Of a stretch of 23,997 nucleotides of DNA, positions 7,975 through 15,713 are shown in pieces. The notes under the pieces are model-generated. The model did no database searches, had not been told where the DNA came from, and saw nothing but the letters and a program-made list of their open reading frames with translations. Positions within the stretch are counted from its first letter, which is position 1, and each line of letters opens with the position of its first letter. Origin of the DNA: an uncultured Phascolarctobacterium sp. (GTDB taxonomy: Bacteria > Bacillota > Negativicutes > Acidaminococcales > Acidaminococcaceae); assembly GCA_937901335.1 (NCBI GenBank), contig CALCHC010000013.1:1-23997 (forward strand), written 5' to 3'. A program made the translations under genes and the position numbers.

Positions 7975-8523
7975 TTAAAATAAATCGTACTTCCTTTGCC
8001 AATATTGCCAGCGGTATTCAGCTTTCACTTGTACCAAACTGCCATGCCCAAACAAAGCACATAAATCATAAACATTATTATAGTGAACTATACACGGCAT
8101 TGCCTGTTCAGCGATACGCAAATCCACCTGTTTGTACGGTCTATTCATCACCAGTTGGAACTTACCGTCCCCTGTTTGACTAAACACACCATCATTAGGA
8201 GAATATGGGTATCCCCAACCCAGGGATTCAAACCGTGTATGAGTCATTGTCAAATCATTAACTCCGTTTACGGTAAAGAACTCTTCCCATGGTGTTTTCT
8301 CAACGGAATGAGTAAAACGAATATTCCAGACATCGCCAACCTTGCTGTCAAAAGCAATTGGCTCCCTCTCCCCCTCAGGGTTTAGAGAAACAACTATAGC
8401 AGTAGCATACCATAAAAAACTTGCTACTGCAAAGATTATAAGCAAATATATTGATAACTTTAGTTTTAAAAAAGACCGGGAACCGGCTTGCGCCAGTTTC
8501 CGGTCTTGAAGACTTGACGTCAT
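7975..8523 (-). CDS. DUF1850 protein, accessory to the TAXI TRAP system
   Basis: The 182-residue product has a charged N-terminus, one membrane segment at about residues 24-45 and a compact domain outside the membrane. That domain shows the DUF1850 hallmarks: FTHSVEKTPWEE and, further on, FESLGWGYP. DUF1850 genes are commonly found beside fused TAXI TRAP permeases, and here the gene lies between receptor and permease with gaps of 9 and 27 bases, so a helper role in the same system is likely. Its biochemical function is unknown. The ATG at 8523 has a modest AAGGG site upstream; no better start exists downstream before the membrane segment. Codons 6-18 coincide with a strong intrinsic terminator, so expression of this gene and of the permease probably depends on read-through. 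Confidence 0.85.
   Translation of the reverse strand: MTSSLQDRKLAQAGSRSFLKLKLSIYLLIIFAVASFLWYATAIVVSLNPEGEREPIAFDSKVGDVWNIRFTHSVEKTPWEEFFTVNGVNDLTMTHTRFESLGWGYPYSPNDGVFSQTGDGKFQLVMNRPYKQVDLRIAEQAMPCIVHYNNVYDLCALFGHGSLVQVKAEYRWQYWQRKYDLF
8468..8507 (-). terminator. Intrinsic terminator embedded in the DUF1850 coding sequence
   Basis: Read on the minus strand, 8507-8472 folds into a 16-position stem with one A-C mismatch, closed by a GCAA tetraloop (GNRA type) and followed directly by six T residues reaching 8468. This is a textbook rho-independent terminator. It begins 26 bases after the receptor stop codon, inside codons 6-18 of the next gene. Its likely role is to make receptor messages more abundant than permease messages, with read-through giving the rest of the operon. 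Confidence 0.8.
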
Positions 8524-8532
8524 ATTAAACCC

Positions 8533-9501
8533 TTATTTTTCTTTAAAGAATTTTTCAGCGCCCGGAGCAAATTTAATGGACATACCGTCAGAAGCGGATG
8601 CTTTGGTGATTGCGTTTGCAGCAGAGTGAGCAGCTTTCATACGATCCAAGTTGGAGTACAGAGCTTTTGCTACGTCATAAGAAGTTGCAGCATCCATTTT
8701 GTCGGTTACTGCCAACATGCATTTAACTGCTACAGCCGGAACGTCAGCAGCTTGTTTGTTATAGGTGTTAGCTTTAATGGTCAGTTTGGTGTAGAACGGA
8801 TATTTAGCGATCAAAGCGTCAGCTTTATCAGCTTCTACCGGAATCAGAACTACGTCGTTAGAAGTGGAGATATCTTGAATAGCAGCGGTGGGATGACCAG
8901 CAGTTACGAATGCAGCGTCAACGTTGCCGTCTTTCAATGCACTTGCAGCTTCGCCGAAGGACAAGTATTGAACTTTCATATCTTCATAAGTCAAGCCATA
9001 AGCAGCCATGATTTGACGAGCGTTTGCTTCAGTACCGGAACCAGCAGCACCTACAGCAATGCGTTTGCCTTTGAAGTCATCGATGGAATCGATGCCGGTT
9101 TTTTTCAAGGTTACGATTTGAACGGTTTCAGGATACAGAGTTGCCAAGCCTTGGAGACCAGCTACTTGTTTGCCTTTGAACATTTCTTGACCGTTAGCAG
9201 CATAGAAAGCGATATCGTTTTGGATGAAAGCGATGTCAACTTTGCCTTGGTTCAACAAGTTTACGTTAGCTACGGAAGCACCAGTGGATTGTGCAGATGC
9301 GTTGCAACCAGCGATGTTTTTGTTGAGGATGTCAGCTAAAGCGCCGCCCAACGGGAAGTAGGTACCAGCAGTACCGCCAGTAGCGATGTTAATGAATTTT
9401 TGTGCTGCAGGTTTTTTAGCGTCTTTTTTATCGCCGCCACAACCAGCAACCATAGTTGCCATTACCATAATGCCTAAAAGGAATACTAATAATTTTCTCA
9501 T
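8533..9501 (-). CDS. TAXI family TRAP transporter solute-binding lipoprotein
   Basis: This 322-residue protein is the extracytoplasmic substrate receptor of the TRAP system. A lipoprotein signal (hydrophobic stretch ending VAGC, with lipidated cysteine at 21) is followed by a polar linker and the TAXI family start NIATGGTAGTYFPLGGALA at about residues 38-56. Features typical of the family continue: LNQGKVDIAFIQND, GKRIAVGAAGSGTEANAR and VDAAFVTAGHPTAAI. It should bind an organic anion such as an amino acid or dicarboxylate and deliver it to the fused permease. The start at 9501 has a strong AAGGAGGG site. It is the first gene of the operon and is followed by the embedded terminator, which fits the high receptor demand of such systems. 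The ligand is unknown. Confidence 0.93.
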   Translation of the reverse strand: MRKLLVFLLGIMVMATMVAGCGGDKKDAKKPAAQKFINIATGGTAGTYFPLGGALADILNKNIAGCNASAQSTGASVANVNLLNQGKVDIAFIQNDIAFYAANGQEMFKGKQVAGLQGLATLYPETVQIVTLKKTGIDSIDDFKGKRIAVGAAGSGTEANARQIMAAYGLTYEDMKVQYLSFGEAASALKDGNVDAAFVTAGHPTAAIQDISTSNDVVLIPVEADKADALIAKYPFYTKLTIKANTYNKQAADVPAVAVKCMLAVTDKMDAATSYDVAKALYSNLDRMKAAHSAANAITKASASDGMSIKFAPGAEKFFKEK

Positions 9502-9603
9502 ACATTTCCCTCCTTAATTTGAATATGCGCTTCGATGCATAGCAACATATTATTGTTTATTTTTATTCGTTAAAAAGTTAAAAATTCCTGCAAACTAAAT
9601 GCA

Positions 9604-9631
9604 TAAAAAATATGTATACATTATTTTTTTA
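9604..9631. promoter_or_regulatory. AT-rich quasi-palindrome in a divergent promoter region
   Basis: Within the 199-base gap between divergent start codons (9501 and 9701), a perfect ATGTATACAT core at 9612-9621 is flanked by an A tract on the left and a T tract on the right, giving a 28-base near-palindrome. The position suits an operator or a bent-DNA site serving both directions. I see no convincing minus-strand promoter for the TRAP operon here; the best guess (TTTAAC, 16 bases, TAATAT near 9545-9572) is weak. Confidence 0.3.
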
Positions 9632-9637
9632 TTTCTT

Positions 9638-9666
9638 TTGCGTAATATACCTCTTTATGGTAAAAT
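9638..9666 (+). promoter_or_regulatory. Candidate promoter of the EF-hand-like protein gene
   Basis: TTGCGT at 9638-9643 and TAAAAT at 9661-9666 are separated by 17 bases. The predicted start near 9673 lies about 28 bases before the ATG at 9701, leaving room for AAGGAG at 9684-9689. Confidence 0.6.
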
Positions 9667-9700
9667 AATCTCAGTATTTTTTTAAGGAGTGTGTAAAACT

Positions 9701-10069
9701 ATGAGTAACGGAGCTTATTCTTTGAAACTTGCTCGTACCCTTTATGATAACGTTTATCGTTGCAGACTTTTCAATGACAACCAACAACCTGTTGCAGATA
9801 TGCGCATTGTTCCCAGCATCCCCATGGATCGCAGCCAAGTGCCTGAAGATGCACCGGTAGTACCGGCATTCCTCTTGGTTATCGTTGACGATGCTGATAT
9901 CAACAAAGACAACGTAATCGACTTTGAAGAACGCGCAAGCTATGCGTTGTTGAAACGCTTCTCCACCGAAGTTATCAACTTCCAACATTGCGAATTCTAC
10001 TATCCCTCCCCTGCTTTCTACTTCGACACCCCGGATTTGACCGGCGTTAACAACGACGTAGTAATGTAA
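9701..10069 (+). CDS. Unrecognised 122-residue protein with an EF-hand-like loop
   Basis: I do not recognise the family. The product has no signal peptide or membrane segment. Residues 66-77 read DINKDNVIDFEE, which places D, N, D, N, I, D and E at positions 1, 3, 5, 6, 8, 9 and 12 of a calcium-binding EF-hand or dockerin-type loop; the usual glycine at position 6 is asparagine. A hydrophobic strand (PAFLLVIVDD) precedes the loop and a helix-like stretch (ERASYALLKRF) follows it, as in a real EF-hand. The C-terminal third is rich in aromatic residues and proline. The ATG at 9701 is preferred to a GTG at 9689 that falls on the AAGGAG site. It is a single-gene unit with its own promoter and terminator. 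Calcium binding is an inference from the motif alone. Confidence 0.75.
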   Translation: MSNGAYSLKLARTLYDNVYRCRLFNDNQQPVADMRIVPSIPMDRSQVPEDAPVVPAFLLVIVDDADINKDNVIDFEERASYALLKRFSTEVINFQHCEFYYPSPAFYFDTPDLTGVNNDVVM

Positions 10070-10080
10070 TTACAAACAAC

Positions 10081-10112
10081 AAAGCCCGCTCGTGAGAGCG
10101 GGCTTTTCTTTT
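10081..10112 (+). terminator. Intrinsic terminator after the EF-hand-like gene
   Basis: Arms AAGCCCGCTC (10082-10091) and its complement (10096-10105) enclose GTGA and run into TTTTCTTTTTT. On the minus strand the stem is followed by TGTTGTTTG, so it probably also ends the long minus-strand operon whose last gene stops at 10113. Confidence 0.9.
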
Positions 10113-10526
10113 TTACATAAACAATCTGAGGAAGAATACTACAACAGCCCCAATCGCCGCAAAAATAATAAATGTCGGCAAAAGGAAGAAGAACAACGCC
10201 AAGATACCACCTAAGATTAACAGGGTCATTAAGATACCACTGCTGCAACCCATAGTGTGCACTTTAAACTGGGGATTCACAGTAGTGCGTTGTTGTTGTT
10301 GACCTTTAGCTTGGTCATAACGAGTGTATTCATCTTGAGTTTGGTATTGATATTTAGTTTTGCTACCACCATCATTAGTGCTACCATCTTCTTCAATGGT
10401 TACACCTTCGAAGGAATCGCGGTCGTTAGGATTAAGCACTTGAGCTTCACGTTTAAATTGGTAATGACAGTAAGGACATTCCAAAACAGCATTATCAACT
10501 TCACGTCCACAAAAATTACATTTCAT
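10113..10526 (-). CDS. Zinc-ribbon membrane protein, unknown function
   Basis: The 137-residue product starts with a zinc ribbon, with cysteines at 3, 6, 17 and 20 in CNFC and CPYC pairs. A long hydrophilic linker rich in Q, T and D follows, then about 40 hydrophobic residues at the C-terminus that could form one or two membrane helices. The topology suggests a membrane-anchored protein with the zinc ribbon in the cytoplasm. The start is placed at 10526 because AAAGGAG lies at the right distance for it, whereas the ATG at 10532 is only about one base from that site. It follows the 515-residue orphan by 19 bases and is the last gene of the operon. No specific function can be assigned. Confidence 0.8.
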   Translation of the reverse strand: MKCNFCGREVDNAVLECPYCHYQFKREAQVLNPNDRDSFEGVTIEEDGSTNDGGSKTKYQYQTQDEYTRYDQAKGQQQQRTTVNPQFKVHTMGCSSGILMTLLILGGILALFFFLLPTFIIFAAIGAVVVFFLRLFM

Positions 10527-10545
10527 CTGCATACTCCTTTACAAC

Positions 10546-12093
10546 TTAGGAAAGCAACATCAGCAGCAATCCTTCTTCATTAATATAACGGGGGTCGTGC
10601 TCTTCCACACCCAAAGTAGTTTGGATTTGGTTAGCACAATTACTAATTACATTGGAAGGAATATTGCGGCACATTTCCGCAATCTTAGCTAAATCGTAGT
10701 TATAAATATTATTGGCATCAATAAAATTCTTGATTGCTCCCGCCGCCCAAACATCAGCCAAACGCGGAGAGAAATTATTGTAATGAGCCTTATAATCTGA
10801 CCAGATACGCTGCGTTAACATAATATCATAGGCAGAAAAAGCATAAGGTTTCATCATAGCCTTAATGCATTGCACTACTCTATCCTCTTGGTCAATGGGC
10901 ATGGGCAGGTAATTTTCTACATTAGTAGTGTAGTTGAAACCATCCATACGCACATAAGCAGAGAATATCAAGGTAACGTGGCGGATGAACATTGCATTAC
11001 GGCTTACAAATTCTTCCCAGCTCATTTCCCCGCCATTACGGGTAGCGAACCAAGCTTTAGCATCTACAAGTACTTCATACAATTTCTTACGAGCACGATT
11101 GGGAACGGTCATACCACGCAAGAAGTTCATTACCATGGATTCATTATAGAAGATGTGTCCCAAGAACAGGTACTCTTCTGTTTTAGTTTCAGCTTCAATG
11201 GGAAGCATCAGATTATAAATCTGACCTGTCATAAAGTCACGACAACGGTAAGTACCTTCTTCGTTAACACCTTCCACAGAGAACAGCACTAAACGAGATT
11301 TAATAAGCTCTTCTAAAACATCCTTGCTAACTGCACCTTCTTCACTGAACATGCGGTCTTCGCAAACATAATTGTAGAAATGTTTGATGGGATGTTCATC
11401 AGAAGTAACCATATAATGGTCAAAAAGAAAGTAATCCCAAAAGCATTGAGCATATTCTTCAGTACCGGGTTTCTCCTGCACCGCACCTGTCAGCAAAATA
11501 CCACTATACATAAAAGCAGCACGCTCGATGTCACGCAGGAATCTTTCTTGGCTAAAGAACTTACGCATGGCTTCAACTAAATCGTTGAGTCTATCGCCAA
11601 TGTTCAAGAAAATTTTCGCAGGCAAATCTGCGGTAGAATAAAGATTAAATTTATTATGCTCCGGTAAAAATTTACCGTCATAGTCCATCATGGTAAGCTT
11701 GCCTTCAGGAAGCAGTTTCGCTTTAGCTTCAACAGGAGACTCGCCACTCATAATAATCTTCTTATTATAAAGATGAGCATACAGCTCAATCATTACGTCC
11801 AAGAATTTGGTAACTCTTTTATCAGTAAGCTTAAAATCTGCTACGTTACGACCGCACCAAGCAATGCAGTCGATGAAATCATCCTTGCTCATATCGCCTA
11901 AGAAGTTTTCAGAATTACCAAGATACAAGCACAGCAAAGTGATATAATCCCAAGCTTCAGTCAATTCTTCATCGGAAGCACCTTGCCAAGACTTAGCACG
12001 CAGAAAATTTTCCACGTAGCTTTGACGCAACACTGTATTCCAATCTTCATCTTGTCCGTAAAAGTCAGCAACTAAGTCAAAAACATTGTTCAT
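10546..12093 (-). CDS. Large conserved-looking protein of unknown function (515 residues)
   Basis: I do not recognise this protein with confidence. It is soluble, mainly helical in appearance, acidic, and rich in aromatic residues, with no signal peptide or membrane segment. Residues about 218-240 (FWDYFLFDHYM, then HPIKHFY) recall a segment seen in some SEC-C/YecA-associated Firmicutes proteins; this is a weak resemblance only. The reading frame is long and intact and starts four bases inside the Nudix gene (ATGA overlap) with no strong ribosome-binding site of its own, so it is probably translated by coupling to the Nudix gene. The full-length open frame and tight coupling argue that it is real. 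Confidence 0.8.
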   Translation of the reverse strand: MNNVFDLVADFYGQDEDWNTVLRQSYVENFLRAKSWQGASDEELTEAWDYITLLCLYLGNSENFLGDMSKDDFIDCIAWCGRNVADFKLTDKRVTKFLDVMIELYAHLYNKKIIMSGESPVEAKAKLLPEGKLTMMDYDGKFLPEHNKFNLYSTADLPAKIFLNIGDRLNDLVEAMRKFFSQERFLRDIERAAFMYSGILLTGAVQEKPGTEEYAQCFWDYFLFDHYMVTSDEHPIKHFYNYVCEDRMFSEEGAVSKDVLEELIKSRLVLFSVEGVNEEGTYRCRDFMTGQIYNLMLPIEAETKTEEYLFLGHIFYNESMVMNFLRGMTVPNRARKKLYEVLVDAKAWFATRNGGEMSWEEFVSRNAMFIRHVTLIFSAYVRMDGFNYTTNVENYLPMPIDQEDRVVQCIKAMMKPYAFSAYDIMLTQRIWSDYKAHYNNFSPRLADVWAAGAIKNFIDANNIYNYDLAKIAEMCRNIPSNVISNCANQIQTTLGVEEHDPRYINEEGLLLMLLS

Positions 12094-12650
12094 TTTTCAA
12101 TTAACCCACAAGCGTACAATGCGCACAAGGTCTTCGCATCATACAACTCTCCGTTTAAAATCATAGTCTTAACCTGTTCCGGAGTAAATGCTTGCACGCC
12201 GATAAACTCATCTTCATCAGTATGTTGGCTATGAGCAGTTAAGCCCCAAGCCTTATACAAATGAATAATCTCATCGGAAAAACCGGGAGTTGTAGCTATG
12301 GAAATCAGCTTTTGCCAATTTGCAGCATCATAACCGGTTTCTTCGCTTAACTCACGTTTAGCACATTCCAACGGGTCTTCGTTTTCGCCGTGGTCAAGCT
12401 TACCTGCAGGAATTTCCCACATTACAGTACCCAAGGGATAACGGCATTGCTTAACCATAACAATGCTACCATCTTCCAGTACAGGCACAATGGCAACTGC
12501 GCCCGGATGACGGATGTATTCCCTGGTGCTTTCACTACCATTAGGCAGTTTAACGTGGTCTAATTCTACTTTTAACAATCGTCCGGAAAAAACTCTTTCA
12601 TTACTTATATAATGTTCATCTAATTCAGGATCGTGAAACTTTTTAATCAT
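12090..12650 (-). CDS. Nudix hydrolase, ADP-ribose pyrophosphatase-like
   Basis: The 186-residue protein should hydrolyse ADP-ribose or a related nucleoside diphosphate sugar to AMP and a sugar phosphate. The Nudix box lies at residues 83-107: GKLDHGE, then RELSEETGY, with catalytic glutamates in REL..EE. The preceding PAG (81-83), the arginine-rich stretch VKQCRYPLG and the HPGAVAIVP strand are typical of the ADP-ribose pyrophosphatase subfamily. The spacer between the GxxxxxE part and REL is nine residues instead of seven, a two-residue insertion in the loop. The gene overlaps recN by eight bases and is overlapped by the next gene by four, so all three are co-expressed. The exact substrate is uncertain. 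Confidence 0.9.
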   Translation of the reverse strand: MIKKFHDPELDEHYISNERVFSGRLLKVELDHVKLPNGSESTREYIRHPGAVAIVPVLEDGSIVMVKQCRYPLGTVMWEIPAGKLDHGENEDPLECAKRELSEETGYDAANWQKLISIATTPGFSDEIIHLYKAWGLTAHSQHTDEDEFIGVQAFTPEQVKTMILNGELYDAKTLCALYACGLIEK

Positions 12651-14340
12651 TTTTACACAACCTCGTAAATTTTACAGCTTCTGCAGCTCGCAAAAGCTCA
12701 CTAGCATTTTCATAAGCAGCGTGGGATTCGCTAGTACCTGCGGTCATACGCATCAGCTCGCGAATTCTGCGTTCTTCGTCCAGCACTTCAAGTACTGTGG
12801 CAGTTCTACCTTCACTGCTTTGTTTTTCAATAAAGATATGTCTATCGGCAAAGGCAGCAATTTGCGGCAAGTGAGTAATGCACAGCACTTGTCCAATTTT
12901 AGAGATAACTGCAATTTTTTCTGCCATTTTTTGGGCAGTTACGCCGCCAACGCCAGTATCTATTTCGTCAAATACCATAGTGGGTACGTCACCGCTATTC
13001 ATCATCACTGTTTTAATAGCAAGAGCGATGCGGGAAAGTTCACCACCACTGGCAACTTTTTCTAATTCATTAACAGGTTCACCCATATTGGCGCTAAACA
13101 TGAACTTCAAGCCATCGCGTCCGTTGGCAGTAAATTTATCCAATTCTGCAAAAGCAATTTCAAAAACGCCATTGGGCATTGCCAAATCATGAATATGCTT
13201 GGTTACAAGCTCAGTTAAGCTTTGTGCAGCTTCTTTACGTGCAATAGTAAGTGCATTTGCCGCAGCAGTAAGCTTCTTGGTAAGCTGCGCCAATTCTTTT
13301 TCAACTTTGGCAATGGTTTCTGCTAAATCTAACAGTTCATTATATTTAACTTTGGTGGTTTCCAGATATGCAAGCACTGCTTCTGTGGAACCGCCATATT
13401 TTTTATGTAAACGATAAATCGTATCTAAACGTTGTTGAACGATGGTAGCACGTTCCCCGTTAAAATCAGTACGGGAAAGGTACTCACCTAATTCTTGACG
13501 GCAATCGTCAAGGGTAAGCCATGCACTATCCATATTGTCGAGAATAATACCCAGCTTGCTATCGTAGCGCACTGCGGTTTGCAAGCTGCTCTTTGCTTTC
13601 GCCAATAAGGAAAGTACTGCTTTTTCTTCATCTAATAAGCCATACGCACCATTAACTGCGTTGATAATCTTCTCGCTATTTTGAAGAACCTTGCCTTCTT
13701 CTTCTAAAGCTTCTTCTTCACCAACAATAAGTTTAGCTGCTTCAATCTCTTTTACTTCCCAATCATAACGGTCAAGAAGTAAATCTTGCTGTTCACTATC
13801 TGCTTTTAAAGCTTTAAGCTTGTTATTCAGAGCAACGTACTCATTATATAAAGCATTGTAATCTTCAAAACAATTAGCAACCTTGTCACCGCCAAAACCA
13901 TCAACCAAAAGACGAGGAGCTTCTGCATTTAACAAAGCTTGGTTTTCGTGTTGACCGTGAATATCAACAAGCATAGTACTAATAGTTTTAAGAACGTTTA
14001 AAGGAACTTGCACACCATTAACTGTTGCCTTGCTTTTACCTGCACTGGTAACTTGGCGTTTCAAAAACAGGTCATCTTCAACATCAATGCCCTGCTCTTC
14101 TAAATACTCTTGTAACTCTTTTTGACTGCTAATGTCAAAAACAGCTTGTACCCAGAAGCTATCTGCTCCGGTACGCACGTAGTCCGCAGAAGCACGAGCA
14201 CCTAAGACAACGCCAAAAGCATCTACCAATATGGATTTACCTGCACCGGTTTCACCAGTAAACACGTTAAAACCAGGCGCAAATTCTACCTTCGCATCTT
14301 CCAACAATGCAAAATTATGAACGTGCAAGGATTGCAGCAT
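12643..14340 (-). CDS. recN: DNA repair protein RecN
   Basis: This 565-residue SMC-like ATPase acts early in double-strand break repair by gathering DNA ends. The Walker A motif GETGAGKS is at residues 29-36. After a long coiled-coil middle (about 150-370), the ABC signature VASGGELSR lies near 429-437, Walker B VFDEIDTGVGG near 456-466, and the switch stretch ITHLPQIAA just after it. Length and motif order match the family. GAGGT lies seven bases upstream of the ATG at 14340. It follows argR by 18 bases, the classical Firmicutes neighbourhood. Confidence 0.97.
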   Translation of the reverse strand: MLQSLHVHNFALLEDAKVEFAPGFNVFTGETGAGKSILVDAFGVVLGARASADYVRTGADSFWVQAVFDISSQKELQEYLEEQGIDVEDDLFLKRQVTSAGKSKATVNGVQVPLNVLKTISTMLVDIHGQHENQALLNAEAPRLLVDGFGGDKVANCFEDYNALYNEYVALNNKLKALKADSEQQDLLLDRYDWEVKEIEAAKLIVGEEEALEEEGKVLQNSEKIINAVNGAYGLLDEEKAVLSLLAKAKSSLQTAVRYDSKLGIILDNMDSAWLTLDDCRQELGEYLSRTDFNGERATIVQQRLDTIYRLHKKYGGSTEAVLAYLETTKVKYNELLDLAETIAKVEKELAQLTKKLTAAANALTIARKEAAQSLTELVTKHIHDLAMPNGVFEIAFAELDKFTANGRDGLKFMFSANMGEPVNELEKVASGGELSRIALAIKTVMMNSGDVPTMVFDEIDTGVGGVTAQKMAEKIAVISKIGQVLCITHLPQIAAFADRHIFIEKQSSEGRTATVLEVLDEERRIRELMRMTAGTSESHAAYENASELLRAAEAVKFTRLCKND

Positions 14341-14358
14341 TAATCTTACCTCAGCTTA

Positions 14359-14805
14359 TCAATGATCTCTAAAACGTTTCAAGAAAGCTTTTACGCCTTC
14401 AGCATTTTCCATAGCAACGAAAACAGTATCGTCACCTGCAATAGTACCTAAAACTTCTTCCCACTTCATATAGTCAACTGCGTAAGCTACAGCTTGAGCA
14501 GTACCGGGCAAAGTGCGGATAACAACCATACATTGAGAAACACGAATACCAATGATGGAATCTTGGAAGGTGCGTTCCAAGCGACCGGGAGTGAGAAGCA
14601 TATTATGTTCCTTAGGATAAGCATAATGGTATTGGCCATTAGCATCAGGAACTTTAACAAGCATCAGCTCTTTAATGTCGCGGGACACAGTAGCTTGGGT
14701 AACATCAATACCTTCAGCGCGCAGTGCAGCAGCCAAGTCCTCTTGGGTTTCTACCTTATTTTTGTCGATGATTTCTTTAATTTTTGCGTGTCTGGTCATT
14801 TTCAT
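14359..14805 (-). CDS. argR: Arginine repressor ArgR
   Basis: The 148-residue protein is the arginine-responsive regulator of arginine synthesis and catabolism genes. The N-terminal winged helix includes TQEDLAAALR and the recognition stretch TQATVSRDIKEL at about residues 36-47. The C-terminal hexamerisation and arginine-binding domain shows GTAQAVAYAVD and the characteristic GTIAGDDTVFVA. GAGGTGA is well placed for the ATG at 14805. It lies between nadK (35-base gap) and recN (18-base gap). I saw no clear ARG box in the short upstream gap. Confidence 0.97.
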   Translation of the reverse strand: MKMTRHAKIKEIIDKNKVETQEDLAAALRAEGIDVTQATVSRDIKELMLVKVPDANGQYHYAYPKEHNMLLTPGRLERTFQDSIIGIRVSQCMVVIRTLPGTAQAVAYAVDYMKWEEVLGTIAGDDTVFVAMENAEGVKAFLKRFRDH

Positions 14806-14840
14806 GATTGATCACCTCATTTATCTAAATAACATAATGA

Positions 14841-15701
14841 TTAGATATTACGCATTAATTTTTGTTGCCAGGTTTGATAATAGTCACGACTTGTAAGCCT
14901 AATAAGCTTCATTGTGTAGGGACTTTTATCAATACGCAGATAGGTATCATTGCTTACGCCAATAATACTTTCACCATCTGCTTCCAGCATCATGGCTTCA
15001 CTACCGGGCACTGCCTTCAGCTCAATTACTTCAGACATGGGAATGATGAGTGTGCGAGCAGTTAAGGAATGTGCGCAAATAGGAGTAATGACGCTAACTT
15101 CAAGTTCAGGCTGCACCAAAGGGCCACCACAGGACAAGGAGTAAGCAGTAGAACCAGTTGCAGTTGCCACAATCAAACCGTCCGCAGCGTAGCTACCGGA
15201 AGGCTTGCCGTTAATGTACATCTGCATATGTGCCATTTTACTGTAAGCACCTTTTGCCAGTACCAAGTCATTAAGTGCGTGAACTTCCTTAATACATTCA
15301 TCATTAAGCATTACTTGGGCACGCAGTAAACTACGGTTTTCCAGGCTGTAGTCACCACGCACAAGACGCATAATGGCTTTACGCATGCTAGGTTGGTCAA
15401 TTTCAGCCAAGAAGCCTAATTTACCAAAGTTAACACCAAAAGCGGGAATCCCTAAAGGAGCTAAATAAAGAGCCATTTTAAGTAGCGTACCGTCACCGCC
15501 CAAAGAAACTGCAAAGTCAAGCTTGCGCAACGCTTCTACATCCTGTAAGTCATAGCCCTCACAGTTGTACTCAGCACATATTTCTTGAGGCAACAAAGGT
15601 ACAAGCCCCTGCTCCCTGCACAAATCTACAAATATTTGCAAATCTGCGCATACCTTTTCTTTTGTCATATTAGGGAAAATTCCCAACCTTTTCGCTTCCA
15701 T
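14841..15701 (-). CDS. nadK: NAD kinase
   Basis: This 286-residue enzyme phosphorylates NAD to NADP, supplying the cofactor for biosynthesis, including the reductive steps of the isoprenoid pathway that starts with the neighbouring dxs. The family motifs are GGDGT at residues 68-72, NFGKLGFLAE at 91-100, ALNDLVLAKG, and DGLIVATATGSTAYSLSCGG. The ATG at 15701 has GGGAG six bases upstream. It is 12 bases from tlyA. Position between tlyA and argR differs from Bacillus subtilis, where nadK lies elsewhere, but the gap sizes show it is part of this operon. Confidence 0.96.
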   Translation of the reverse strand: MEAKRLGIFPNMTKEKVCADLQIFVDLCREQGLVPLLPQEICAEYNCEGYDLQDVEALRKLDFAVSLGGDGTLLKMALYLAPLGIPAFGVNFGKLGFLAEIDQPSMRKAIMRLVRGDYSLENRSLLRAQVMLNDECIKEVHALNDLVLAKGAYSKMAHMQMYINGKPSGSYAADGLIVATATGSTAYSLSCGGPLVQPELEVSVITPICAHSLTARTLIIPMSEVIELKAVPGSEAMMLEADGESIIGVSNDTYLRIDKSPYTMKLIRLTSRDYYQTWQQKLMRNI

Positions 15702-15713
15702 CTAAGCTCCCAA

